Part shown: piece after piece, positions 47,585 through 58,443 of the stretch
How the letters are laid out: the number at the start of each line of letters is the position of its first letter
How positions within the stretch are numbered: the stretch's first letter is position 1
From: Linnemannia schmuckeri
Lineage: Eukaryota > Mortierellomycota > Mortierellomycetes > Mortierellales > Mortierellaceae
Assembly (NCBI GenBank): GCA_029449235.1
Contig: JANATG010000013.1
Span: 806,001 to 870,000, forward strand
Direction: 5' to 3'
Length of the DNA stretch: 64,000 nt
The notes under the pieces: generated by a model
Told to the model about the DNA's origin: nothing
Seen by the model: the letters and a program-made list of their open reading frames with translations, nothing else
Database searches by the model: none
Made by a program: the position numbers and the translations under genes

Positions 47585-49988
47585 CTACCGGGGTGCTTTC
47601 TCCAGAGGGGCATCATAATCCGGACTGGGTGAGTTGCGGGTAGGAGCAGGGCAAGGAGAGATGAGCACTGCTGGCGGTGGGAGCAACCCCTGATCCTGAA
47701 TATCGCCTGTGCCAATCTCCTCCGAAGCAGAAGGTCCCAAGCCCAAGGGAGAGGCTGTGACAGGAATGCTTGGAGCAGGGGAGTGACCTGCACTGAGAGG
47801 ACTATGCGGCAGAGAGTGATGATGCAAATGATGATGATGATGGTTGTGGTGAAGATGATTGTAATGGGAATGAGAAGAAGCATTACTTCCGGTAGAATGA
47901 CTTCTCTCGGGACTTGTGCCACGACTTGGAGCACGACTTGCGGTACGACTGGTGCTCCTGCTGACATCCCGTGAGGGGTTCCTACTGTTGGCGTCCTCCT
48001 CTGATTCTGCGTACGATGGGAGGTGGATTCGTTGGATCATGGCTCGGAGGAGGTCATCATCACCAGGGTCCATATCACGTTCAGAGTCGAACGAGACTCG
48101 GGGGGTCGAGAACGAGGTCAGATAACTGGGAAGTTCGCCGTCGGGCCCTTCTGCGCCACCGTTTGCTGTCTCTTCCGGATCAATCTGGAATTCGTCCTCG
48201 AACGCCAGTACCTTGAGATCAATCTCGTTCTCGACCCGAAAACGCTTGGTGCCATCGGTGCCCAGGATAGAGAATCGTAGGATGTGAGTGACCTTCATGA
48301 GTCCATTGTCGGCCGAGGGGTTGCAGTTGTTCTGGTCGGGTCCCATCTGAGGCATGTCGAACAGCAGGACCTTGTTCCAATTCCATGCCTCGGACTGGTG
48401 GTTTGGCGGTCGGTCCCACCCCTCGCTCTTTTGAATCTTGACCAGTCTCATGTCGACTCGCTTACGACCATCCGCTCTGTAGACAACCCGCTCCCACAGA
48501 CCGACTTGAAGGACTTGTACAAACGTCCTGGGCGTAGGAGCGGTGATGGAGACCTGTAAGGGCACCTTGGTATTGTGAGGGACACGGGTCTGGGGCATGG
48601 TGATCTTGTACTTGATCTTGTCCTCGGCCGCACTAACTGCTCGTCCGCCTCGTTGGTATGCACGTGATGGTTGGATTGGATGACGACGGAGGACGTTGAC
48701 AGGGAGGGTAACCGTGGAGTGGTTGAAGGTCAATCCTGGTTTCGTCAAGGTAGCAGTGAGGCGGTAGGCGACCTTTCCATGCGTTGTTGTCAAGGTCTCG
48801 GGCAGGACATCGGTCAATTCCATTGAGAATGGGTAGGTGTATTGTCCTGCTGAGAGAAGAATAGCAGGTTGTTTGTGCTGATGAGGGATGAGTGCCCATG
48901 AGTGTTCGATATGAGGGCTGGTTTGGTGGCGGGTTGCAGGGCTGTATGCATTGTCTAATTAACCAAGCAGAGACAAAAGAAAAGAAAGGTTAAGAGTGTT
49001 AGAGGGAGAGGAAGAGAGAGAGAGAGAAAAAGAAAGAGAAAGAGAAAGAGAAAGAGAAAGAGAAAGAGAGAACAGTTTCTTTATGTCTGTCACCAAACAC
49101 AACAAATGTCAAACATATGCAGAAAAAAAAAGGTATGCAAGGGTTAAATTTTTTGGAGGTCTTACCATCAACCCAAGTGACAGAGGATCGACCAGAGAAC
49201 TCGAGGTGCAGCGACTTGACCTTGGTAGTCTTGTGAAGGTTCACATAGACAACCCCCTCCAACAACGTCGTCTGTCCAGCCATCAAAACAACCTCTGGAT
49301 GAGTCAACTCGATCTTGAGAGTCTTTGTCGAGTGGTGCTCTCCGTTGGGACTATGACTGCCGTGGGAAAAAAAAGAAAAGGGTGATAAGGTATGACTGTG
49401 GCTGGTGTGGTGTTCGTTACCGATAGTCTGGCTAGGCGAGGTAGCTGACGACGAGGGACCTCCATCTGGCCGTGATGTTGATGGTGACGACAAGCTGGAC
49501 GAAGGTGTGACCGAGAGAGAGTTAGGGTGAAGGTGCGAGAGGATCGTGGCGGTTGTTGGTGGTAGTGGAGGCGATGATGGACGACTATGACTCTGGAACG
49601 AAGGGCGCCTGCTGTTATTATAGCGGTGGTCCTCTAAGGCTTCTTCGTCGTCGTCATGGTAGACCAGATCGGCGCTGTGGCTGACCATGTCCGAGTGATC
49701 CTGCGAGGGGGCAGGGGTGGCTCCATGGGCTGACATAGCGGGGGGCAGCAAGTCGAAGGATGCGGGCTGCTGGGTATGATGGGTATGGCTGGGGTTGCTG
49801 GGGTATCTTCTGGGCGAGGAGAGGGGTGAGGACAGAGGCGATGAGATTGGTGACCGGGGGGAGGGTGAGAGTGCCTCCGGGGAGAAGTGGCCTCGGTAGA
49901 GCAGGAGGTCAGCAGCATTTGCAAATCGACCGTTTGCTGTGTTGTTGCTATTGCTGCTGCTGCAGGCGGTATTATTTGATCCTGACAT
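47585..49988 (-). CDS. Alpha-arrestin (ART-like) ubiquitin-ligase adaptor
   Basis: Two exons on the minus strand: 49988-49166 and 48954-47585, giving 730 aa. Residues 1 to about 215 are Ser/Pro/His-rich. The arrestin N-domain starts near KTLKIELTHPEVVLMAGQTT, then EGVVYVNLHKTTKVKSLHLE, then FSGRSSVTWVDG; after the intron come HSWALIPHQH..PAILLSAGQ and YTYPFSMELTDVLPET, the classic arrestin YPF and LPE strands. The C-domain follows with KIKYKITMPQTRVPHNTKVP and LQVLQVGLWERVVY. Two LPSY motifs (about residues 548 and 586: ELPSYLTSF and HLPSYAESEED) fit the LPxY type of Rsp5/NEDD4 WW-domain ligands. The tail is Ser/Arg- and His-rich (a run HHNHHHHHLHHH). The likely role is recruiting Rsp5-type ligase to plasma-membrane transporters for endocytosis. 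The intron (49165-48955) carries a purine hexamer microsatellite. Confidence 0.9.
49010..49070. repeat. GA-rich microsatellite (AGAAAG/GAGA) inside the arrestin intron
   Basis: About 60 bp of pure purine, with at least five AGAAAG units flanked by GAGA units, in the intron 48955-49165. On the transcribed (minus) strand this is CTTTCT, a long polypyrimidine tract ~55-115 nt upstream of the acceptor. Confidence 0.85.
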
Positions 49989-52246
49989 GGCTCTGGTTAT
50001 TATGTTATGTCTGTCCAGTCTTCAGTGATTATATGTTTAGCCTGTCGTTTGTGGTTGTTTGGATCCGGGTCTTGAGGGTGCGGTTATTAGACGGTGATGC
50101 TGATGTTGTTGATGAAGGAGAAGAAGAAGGAAGAGAAGAGAAGAGAAAGAAGAAGAGAAGCAGAGGAAAAGGAGGAACAAAAGAAAAAAGAAAAATATAA
50201 TCCTAACGGTTGTTGACTGTGAACGGCAAAAAATTATCAGAGGAGAAGAAAAGGTTGTTGATTTTGATTCATCCCCCGACAGAGGGAAGGAAATTGACGC
50301 TCAGTCTCCATGGGGTGTCATCTGTGGACGAACTCTCAACACCACCATCCTTTTCCTCCGCCGTTTATTATTATTATTATTTTTTTTTTTTTTTTTTTTT
50401 TTCCTTTGATGCTTTTACCATTTAGCCTCTACCCTTCCCTCCCTTCTTCACTCGCAACAACAAAGTGCATCGATGGATGCGCCCTTCTCCTCATACTCAA
50501 ACTCATCAAACTCGTTGCTGCTGGCTTGTTTTTTTTTTTAGGGTACTTCACTAGTGATCAGTTGATGCTATTCTTGTCACTTCACTGATCGAAAATGATG
50601 ATATCTCAAACCTCGAATGGGATCCCAGGCGACGGACTGACACTGATTGGCTCGCAACGTGAATCATAAGGTAGGAGGACAGCACAAGAAAACGTTCTTT
50701 GCTGTTCTATTCACACACGCCTATATGGTTGCCATGGCAAATGAATGTGGGCGTCACAAGGAGGGCTGATAAGTGGGTCCATCCATCCGAACGTCGTTCG
50801 TTAGGATGAGTCAATTTACATGAAGCAGGTGTCTATTTTATTTTTTGTTCCTTTTTGCTGACAACAAACAGCATTCGGCTAAACCCTACGTGGGACAACC
50901 ATTTCATCCCCCTCCTCTCTTCAGCTCCACTCCACTTCATCGTCATACGTCAACAAAAAATAAAGGGGCTCATGCACACCTCGCCCAACGCAATGTTTTT
51001 TTTTTTTACTTCCCCTCTGCGACATGTAAACAATCAAACAGGCACTCAACGGTCACCTCGCGTGGAAATGGTGCTTTTTTCCCTCTCTCTTTCCTTCACT
51101 CCTTGATCAGACAGGATTCCTTCAGCACCCACCCCCTTTCTATCCGTTGTATAGAGTTGTCCGGCAGGCATTCAAAGACGGAGAACACCAATGGGAAGAA
51201 TGAGGGATTCAATCCCCCAAACACCGCACATACTGACCGACATCCATGGGTACGATATGGATGGCGTAATTGGGTACCAACGTGAGAACATTCCGATAGA
51301 GAGTCACGGCGTGGGCGCACGCACGTTCGTTTCGTTTGTTTTGTGGATGGGTTAGCATATACACTAATAGACGGTGGGTACAGTAAGTACCTGGCCTTTG
51401 CATTTTTTTTTTTTCGCTGTCATTTGTTGTCTCGATAGCCTTTCTTGTCCATATGCCAAATGGTCCGATGATGACTCCGACGTATACTTTTTTTCTCGGT
51501 GTCTATTTATTTCCCTTAAAGATGTGAGCAGACAAGGAGGAAGAGAGGAGTTAAGGAGAAAAAGGGGAGCGGGGACGAAAAATAAATAATATTTTTGTCA
51601 AGCGGATCGGCACTAGTCGCTCGATTACCTGGCCCAGGGTCCCCTCCCGTTATTCTCATGGTCACATGGTCTATGTAGCTGCCGTACCTAGTCTATGATA
51701 GAGTGTGTGTGTTCATGGGAGCCGCGTCAACTATGGATAGGCTATGGATAGGATATCTGCAAACATCTTCCTTACACGTCTCTACACGTGCCTGCTAGGA
51801 ACCACGTCTACAGGGGCGCTTACTGATCGAGAGCACATACGGATCTGCTACCTATTTGGGTAGAATGTTCTTCAACGACCAAACGCCTCCTCTCTCTCTC
51901 ACACACACACTCTCTCTCATTGTTCTTTGTGTCTTGCATAAAGTGCCTTTGGGTGCACAGTGCATGCAGTTCCCAGCAAGCACTATATTAATCATCAACC
52001 CATCATTAACCTGGGAATGATTCCCTTCTGCACCCTCCTTCCTTCCCCTTGCGCAATTTTATCTTTCGCCAAGTACATTCTTCGACTCGCCGTCTTTTCC
52101 TTCTTGCTCCATCCATCGGCCATCCTTCAGCCTCCCTTTTTCCATTAAATTCCTTCTCTCCCTCTCTCTTTTCTTGTTTTTTCCCCCTTTCTTCTCAACC
52201 ACATCCACAAAAAAACAACCAACATCTCCCCCTCTTCCTCCTCCCC
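49989..52246. other. Divergent intergenic region, arrestin to small secreted protein gene
   Basis: About 2.25 kb. It contains a purine-rich arrestin leader (50105-50200), a 23-T tract (50380-50402), a (CA)/(CT) dinucleotide stretch near 51890-51920, and A/C-rich leader sequence before the ATG at 52247. Frames of up to 146 aa are present but show no domain or codon pattern like the real genes. No RNA gene recognised. Confidence 0.4.
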
Positions 52247-52513
52247 ATGAAGTCCACTCTCTTCCTCGCCGTCGCCGCCCTGTGCGCTGCTGCCGTCATC
52301 CAGCCCGTCACTATGGCCACTCCCGTCGTCGAGTCCGACGCGTCGTCGTCCAACGTTCTGGAAAAGAGAATCCTCGAGCAGTGCAAGAACAAGACCGGCG
52401 TCTGCGTCTCCAAAGAAGCCTGCGTCGGCACCGGGTTCAATGGAAAGGAGCGACGCATTGATGGACTCTGTGACCGAAAGAACGACGAGTTTATCTGCTG
52501 CATCAACTTTTAG
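52247..52513 (+). CDS. Small secreted cysteine-rich protein (effector-like)
   Basis: Single exon, 88 aa. MKSTLFLAVAALCAAAVIQP is a clear signal peptide. It is followed by a short propeptide ending in the Kex2-type dibasic site LEKR, so the mature peptide begins near ILEQCKNK. The mature part has six cysteines in the order C-x6-C-x5-C-x15-C-x8-CC. It resembles the small cysteine-rich module found attached to fungal GH25 and NlpC/P60 cell-wall enzymes (family pattern from memory: C...G.C.....C...G..C.....CC). Here the module stands alone, which suggests a secreted wall-binding or antimicrobial/effector peptide. It lies at the left end of a cluster of similar-sized secreted genes. Pyrimidine- and A/C-rich leader, no intron. 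Confidence 0.85.
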   Translation: MKSTLFLAVAALCAAAVIQPVTMATPVVESDASSSNVLEKRILEQCKNKTGVCVSKEACVGTGFNGKERRIDGLCDRKNDEFICCINF

Positions 52514-53724
52514 AAAAGAACACAGCTTCCCTCATCCCTCATCGCTCGTAGTCCTTTCGTATTCCTAATTCCCTTCCTTCCATCTTTACTGAAAGGAAGA
52601 AAAAATATAGAAATGGGCTTGTATCGACCAATTGCATTCAATTTGATATATAAAAGGGCGAAGGATAGCTGGTGGGCATGTTGCAAAAAAAAGACGGAGT
52701 AGGAAGAGGAGAGACGGGAAAGAGGAAGAAAGGAAGGGAGAGAGACCGAGATGGTCTATTTCCCGTTATCCTGTCGACGACCTTTTCCCTGCTCTGTCGA
52801 CAGGAGTATCCTGTGTTGAAATTTTTTTTATTCATTCTGGCGCCCTTGGACGTGGCTTTCTTTATTTACTCTTTCTCTTTACCTCGATCTGTTTGCCCGA
52901 TGATGTCGAAAAATGTCGTGATTTGACGACAACAAAGGGAAGGTAAATACATGATTGCAAGTTGTAACACACACCGACGCGTTCTTTGTACAAAACATTC
53001 TCTCATCACTACCACTACCACCATTCCCCTCCCTTCTCTATGCGAGCCCTGCCGTGATTATGAATGACCACACGGTTTGCAGACCACAGGAAAACTTCTG
53101 GAGGGGTGCCGGTTCTACAATCATGTGGAAAGGAGCGATAATTACATGATTTTTTCACGTCAACATTTCGAAAAGACTAAAAAAAAAGAGTGCAAAGGAA
53201 GAGAGGAAGAGTAAAGAAAGACACTCAAAAGACTCCTATTAATGCTATTCGTCATACTGCGTATCATCTCCCTCGACCGGGGTTTCATGCCTTTCCCTGC
53301 CCTACCTACTCCACCAGAGAAATACTCGTATATGTTTTTTGTAAGTCTTCATTCACGTTTGCGGCCCGTTTCCCAACAGTAAAAATTGCTGGAAGCAGAC
53401 ATAAGAGGTAGGTGGGAGACCACGCCTGTTTTTCTCATTCCTGCTTTTTGCAGCTGGCATGTATGTCCTTGTTCGAGTTCAAACACCCGCCTGTAATTTT
53501 CCTCATTGTTCTTTTTTTAATCTCATGTCCTAAGCAGCTTTATTCATAGGACCATACAACATACGCCATCCACAACGCTACTCTATCAAGAGCATTCTAA
53601 ATATGCACGTTTTTTATACCGAAAACACTCTTTACCAATGACTTCAGTTGCCGTAAAGCAAAACAAAACAAAACAAAAGAAACTGATCCAATTTTTATTA
53701 CCAAAACACTATGCATGTGAACAA
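52514..53724. other. Intergenic, no gene seen
   Basis: About 1.2 kb between two genes of the secreted-protein cluster. Plus-strand frames such as 52672-52926 are basic/aromatic and lack signal peptides. The composition is mixed A/T-rich with purine runs. No promoter motif stands out. Confidence 0.4.
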
Positions 53725-53913
53725 ATGCACGCCTTCGACTCGCTCGCTGTTCTTGTCCTTGTTATACTCTTTATTGCGGGCGCACAGGCTGCGGACACGC
53801 CTATCAGCGCAGATGAACGTGATAATCAGAGGAATATCGTCTATAAGAACAAGTGTGCCCAGGTCGTTGCTTCAATACGCGTTGCCTTCACTCCAAACGA
53901 CTATGTACTCTGA
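53725..53913 (+). pseudogene. Decayed paralogue of the small secreted protein at 56397
   Basis: The ATG at 53725 (acaaATGCACGCC) starts a 62-codon frame: a strong signal peptide MHAFDSLAVLVLVILFIAGA, then QAADTP..., then NIVYKNKCAQVVAS and a TGA at 53911-53913. The intact gene at 56397 has the same order: an MHAK... signal, AQAA, then NVVYGNHCLSVAG and a cysteine-rich knot. After the TGA the same frame continues with scattered cysteines (SHKCKRY, RICDVEP), so the cysteine-rich half appears to have been lost to a premature stop or frameshift. It may instead encode a short real peptide. Similarity to 56397 is best in the signal and the N-[IV]-V-Y-x-N-x-C block. Confidence 0.55.
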
Positions 53914-54781
53914 GGATTGTACTCTCACAAGTGTAAACGTTATATTGAGTTCTCGCGTATTTGCGATGTTGAACCGGCTGACTACTCGTGGTCAAAAAAA
54001 ACCAGCGAGGCCTAATTTTGACACCTCTAGAAAGGATATGGCGTCGATAACAAAAATAAACTAGACGAAACACTTCTCCAAGGCAGTCTTATTCGTTTCT
54101 AAAGTACCATTCGTCAATAAATTCTAACAAAAATGAAATATAGACACTCTGTTTGTTCTGTCTGTCGGCACCGTTAGCCCTTCAGTATCGCGTCCATCAG
54201 TCTGCCTATCTGTATTTTTGCTGTCTACCTATCCACATTCACCTCTGTCGTCTACCCCATTTCATTTGCCTATTTTTCCTACAACGGCATGATCAGACCA
54301 AAATGACCTGATATGAGGTGAAGGCGGACATTTGTGGTGTTAAAAAAAACGATCCTTGAGATCCTACTGCTCCCAAAAGGGAAGCATTTTTCAAGGTCGC
54401 GTCTCCTTGCGACTCGCCGACCTGGAGCTAGCATTACTGTCTAATCTTTTAAAAACAATGCGTTTTTCAAAACACAGCAATTTGTACATACAAATATGAT
54501 GCGTCCTGTTGTTTTCACGTGTATTGTCTGTATTGAACCGAATAGATGTATGGATTGCCTTGCACAATTTTTCTTTTTGTTCCTTTTCTCGTTTGTTTGT
54601 CTCCGCAACACTCTTCCACCAAAGCAACCCTTCAACAAAAACCACCCAACAACCACAGCAACTCTCCTCCGCTCACTCCTCATAAACACTTGTCCGAGGT
54701 AAGAAAAAGAAACACGTTGGTATCCTTTTGTTGCTATAAACATAGCCAACACCACCTCGCGCCTCTTTAACAACATACTTC

Positions 54782-54812
<31 letters not shown>

Positions 54813-54855
54813 TCAATCTTCTCTCTACAAAATTCCTCAAAAACTATCAAAAGAA
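53914..54855. other. Intergenic with 26-nt poly-T leader tract
   Basis: No gene seen. A 26-T tract at 54786-54811 sits 45 nt before the conserved signal-peptide frame starting at 54856, the arrangement seen ahead of other genes here. The minus-strand frames at 54391-54776 have no domain. Confidence 0.4.
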
Positions 54856-55128
54856 ATACACGTCAAGTCGATCGCCCTTGCTCTCTTGCTGTTCGCTGCT
54901 ACAGCCACGCAAGCTATCCCTGCCAAACGACTCGCCGAGCCCGCCATCAGCCCCGCCGACTGCTTTGCTCAAGGCAACCTCCCGTTCCAGGGGTTCTGTC
55001 TCAACGCGGTCGCGTATGTGCCACCACTACCCTGTAATCCCAAAGAAACTGCTTGCTCGAACACTTTCAAATGTTTTACTGGATTGAAATGTCAATATAA
55101 TAATAATGGAATAGGAAGATGTTTTTGA
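54856..55128 (+). pseudogene. Small secreted cysteine-rich protein gene with ATA in place of ATG
   Basis: An open frame of 90 codons begins with ATA-CAC-GTC-AAG and encodes a textbook signal core (HVKSIALALLLFAATATQA), then IPAKRLAEPAISPADC and a mature part with seven cysteines ending in GIGRCF. The bases around the start, aagaaATAcacg, align with aagaaATGcacg at the start of the intact gene at 56397, so one G-to-A change appears to have removed the start codon. No in-frame ATG lies upstream before the poly-T leader, and the only other initiation route is a non-AUG codon or an unseen upstream exon. The frame itself is otherwise intact, so either the loss is recent or AUA/other near-cognate initiation works here. 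Secreted, possibly effector-like. Confidence 0.6.
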
Positions 55129-56396
55129 TGGGCATACGAGATGGGGCGATTTATGAAGGTGACAAGGCATTTAACTGAGTTACGTCTGCATTTTTTTCGC
55201 GTTTCCTCAGAATGAAAAATAAACATCATGTTCTTTTGTAAGCCTGGGCGTCCCAAATATAACGTCTCTATCCACCTTTTCGACTTTGCAAGAAGGAGGG
55301 GGGAGGGGTTTTCGAGATATTTGGTTTTGTGTTATCGATCAAGAAAGAAAAACAAAAACAAGGATCACCATAGTCCAGCCTTCACAAAGGTGTTTCTTTC
55401 TTACGAGAAAGGGTCCAATGAACTTGTTCAGCCTGACTATTAGTCTTCCTCCTGGGTTGTAACAAAGCAAAATAGTCGCAGTTGGAAACAGAGAACTTTC
55501 GCTCCAAGAATTCGCTTTTCTTCCTTTACTACTCGTCAAAGTCCGATCGGTTAATTACATGCGCGCATTATGTTCCGTGTATGTTTCTCTCATCATGTCC
55601 GTGGACAAGTGACATTTCAGTTTTTAGTTTCCTTATCACGTCCCCTCAGAAAGCGGGTCGGCCTTTTTACACGAATGGATAGCAAGGGTTCTTTCAGAAA
55701 GCGAATGTTTCGTCCAACTCTCCGCTCTATATCTCATTGACCTGCTATGCTATCCAGACAAGTTTGTTTGTCATTTCTCCACCCTCACTTACAACCTGCG
55801 GACACATCTATTGCAGATATGAAAAGAACCTATTCTTGGCACTCCAAACGAAAGGCATTATCCCGCCCTTCCCCTGTTCGCGTCCCATCGCTGTTTACAT
55901 CTGGACTGTATGGAGAGAGGGAAAAGCAGGGAGACACGAAAAAAGCACCGCTATTGCTTGGTCCTCTGCTCACGTACCCCTTTTTTTTGAATCGTTTCTC
56001 TGCCTCTTAGAAAGCACAGTGTTTTTATCTCGCCTAGAAGGAATGGAGCGTAATACCTCCTCCGTCAAGTCTCGCAGCCGCGCCCCTTCTCCTTCTGGGG
56101 TTACCGCAGAAAAAAAGGGTAGAATGGTGTGAAGACATAAAAAGCAAGCTCTTTGCCTTTTCTTTTCTTACTTTTATTTGTCAGACACCATTGCAACCTT
56201 TTTTTCTTACCCAACCTTCAACGCATATTCCACGCAAAAATAACCACTATCCAATCTTTCAATATGTAAGCAATCGCGGAAGACGCCGCTCGAAGTTGCT
56301 TTTTTCCTTTGTCCATCACCTCCGCATCCATCATGAGCGACCACACACTACCAACTTATCGGCCAAGTTCATGTTGCATACTAGAAAAAACAAGAA
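55129..56396. other. Intergenic, no gene seen
   Basis: About 1.27 kb. The plus frame 55737-56132 (131 aa) has no recognisable domain and a mixed composition. A pyrimidine/A-rich leader precedes the ATG at 56397. Confidence 0.4.
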
Positions 56397-56711
56397 ATGC
56401 ACGCCAAAGTTGTAGTCGTCGCGTTTGCTTCGCTGAGCTTGTTTGTCGCTTGCGCACAAGCCGCCGTTGCCCCGTCCACGGTCATGACCCAAGAACAATG
56501 CATAGCCGACGGCAATGTGGTCTATGGAAACCACTGCCTGTCTGTCGCCGGAACGATCTCGAACCCATCCTCGACGCCATCTTCATATCTTTGTGCCAAA
56601 CTAGGCGACCCTTGCGCTAATGTCCCATGCTGTGAAGGCAAATGCAAAGGCCCTGAGCCGGGCGGGCCACCACGTCCTCCCAATATGCCACAGGAATATT
56701 GTGCGCTTTAA
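56397..56711 (+). CDS. Small secreted cysteine-knot-like protein
   Basis: Single exon, 104 aa. The signal peptide is MHAKVVVVAFASLSLFVACA followed by QAAVAP. The mature region has eight cysteines; the first two frame NVVYGNH. The core AKLGDPCANVPCCEGKCKG has the C-x4-CC-x3-C spacing common in knottin-type peptides, and a Gly/Pro-rich tail (PEPGGPPRPPNMPQEYC) follows. No dibasic cleavage site is obvious. It shares start context and signal with the decayed copies at 53725 and 54856, so the three form a local family. A secreted structural, antimicrobial or host-interaction peptide is plausible; the sequence does not settle which. Confidence 0.82.
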   Translation: MHAKVVVVAFASLSLFVACAQAAVAPSTVMTQEQCIADGNVVYGNHCLSVAGTISNPSSTPSSYLCAKLGDPCANVPCCEGKCKGPEPGGPPRPPNMPQEYCAL

Positions 56712-57049
56712 AAAAATAGTAATGGGGAAATATCTCTTTCATGGATCAATCTCATTCTACTCTCACGCCATTACTCCATTAAAAATACTACTTGTACTTA
56801 TGGGTCATCACAACGGTGGTTCAAAAGTTTGGTGTGTGCGAAAGAATAGTATGATCGACTCTTGGATAGACAGCATTGGGACTTGGGTATTATCGTTGTG
56901 TATGATATGCAATGCGACAGCGCCTATCTTACTTTGTCGTTGGATCCATGATTGTTGTGTGTGTGTGTGTTTTGACAAGAATGTGGTTTAGTGAAGTTGG
57001 GGAGGTAGGCAAAAGGTATATCAATTTGGATGAGGGTTGCATGCTTCCC

Positions 57050-57087
<38 letters not shown>

Positions 57088-57863
57088 GCTGGCTGGCTGG
57101 CTGGCTGTTTTTCTAACCCGACCAGAAGTAAAGCAAGCGAAGGGGTTTCTCCTGTCATACAAAGGCTATACGCGACAACATGTTTGTCGTGCACAATAAA
57201 GGGGATGCGATATGTGTTAACAGAAAAAAAAGCAAAAATACCAATTCGTCACCCTTCAATTCCACGATGCCTTTGCTCCGAGCATGACTAAGTCCGACTG
57301 CAAGTCGCAGACAGACTAGAAGGGCATTGACGGGGTTGCTACAAGCTTGTGAGGCCCTTCGATTGTCTGCAACAGGGCGATACATGTGGCGGAGAAACGT
57401 CTACTGCATTGAAAGGATTTGTACCAACCGCGACCTCGATCAATTCTCATCTTGCGAGTAACTTCGGCTCCTATCCAACTATTGTACGATGACTAAAGAA
57501 AAGACTCCCTCAAAGAACACACAACCAATGAATAAACCCCTGTTTCGATATTACTATCATATTAAATATCTGTGTTGTAATGGTCGTAAACTTGTAAAGC
57601 ATGAAAAACTCAATCGCCATCCGCCTCTCTTTTCTGTCACTTTGAACCATTTTAACCAGTGATTTTCTTGTGCTTCCCCTATTGCCCTCCTTTTTTCTCC
57701 ATTTTCGTTTTATCCTTGATAGAAAGAGCTCGTTTTTCTACCTCACCATCTTTCCTTCTCTTTTGTCTCTTCCTACTCAAATACCTCCGCAGCAGCAGCA
57801 AAGATAAAAAAAACACAACAACTTTACTTCCACACTTACACCTACAGCAAATAGGACTAAAAC
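56712..57863. other. Intergenic with 33-nt poly-T and GGCT repeats
   Basis: It contains a GT dinucleotide run near 56956-56970, 33 T at 57054-57086 followed directly by about four and a half GGCT units, then mixed sequence. No gene is supported. Confidence 0.5.
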
Positions 57864-58158
57864 ATGAAGCTGTTGTCGATGGAGTACATTGCCGTTCTAC
57901 AGCTATTGTTATAGCAAAAACACATTGGCACTGACGACGACCGACAATCGCGTGTGTCCACAGGCGGGCGGAGGTGTTAGCAGCAGCAGCAGCAAGATGG
58001 CCGATAATGAACTGGTTGCGAGGAGTGTACCTGTCGAAGAATGCAGGAAGAAGGGTGAGTGGAAGAACCTTGGGATGGCTTGTGGACTGGCTCAAGAGAG
58101 AGAGAGAAAGAAAGAAAGAGAGAGAGATCGGCATTCCTGGGGAAATAGCGTGGTATGA
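57864..58158 (+). pseudogene. Possible frameshifted remnant of a secreted protein gene
   Basis: ATG at 57864 opens a 16-codon hydrophobic frame (MKLLSMEYIAVLQLLL) that stops at TAG near 57912. An overlapping frame then reads LALTTTDNRVCPQAGGGVSS and later ARSVPVEECRKKGEWKNLG, MACGLAQ, before running into purine repeats (GAGA/GAAA) and a stop at 58158. The combination looks like a signal peptide separated by a frameshift from a cysteine-bearing mature part, matching the theme of the neighbouring cluster. No paralogue in the window supports it, so this is a weak call; it may be chance. Confidence 0.25.
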
Positions 58159-58443
58159 TGCACAGACTGGCAAGGAGACAAGGACAAAGTGGGCTTACAG
58201 ATCTGGAGGTTGTCTCTTCCATGTTCCGTACTCGCACTTCCCCGCTCTCGCTCTCCCTCCGCCCCTGCGATCCACTTTTTTTTGTATAGTGACTTCTGTT
58301 TTTTGTGCTAGTGCGTGAGCTGTACCTGACTTCGTTCTACTTTTCTGTCTTTCTGTCTTTCTTCCTTTCTTTCCTTCTTTTCTGCTTCACCCAACTTCTT
58401 CCCCTCCTTCTCAACCCACTCTCTCTTTCACTCAACAACAACA

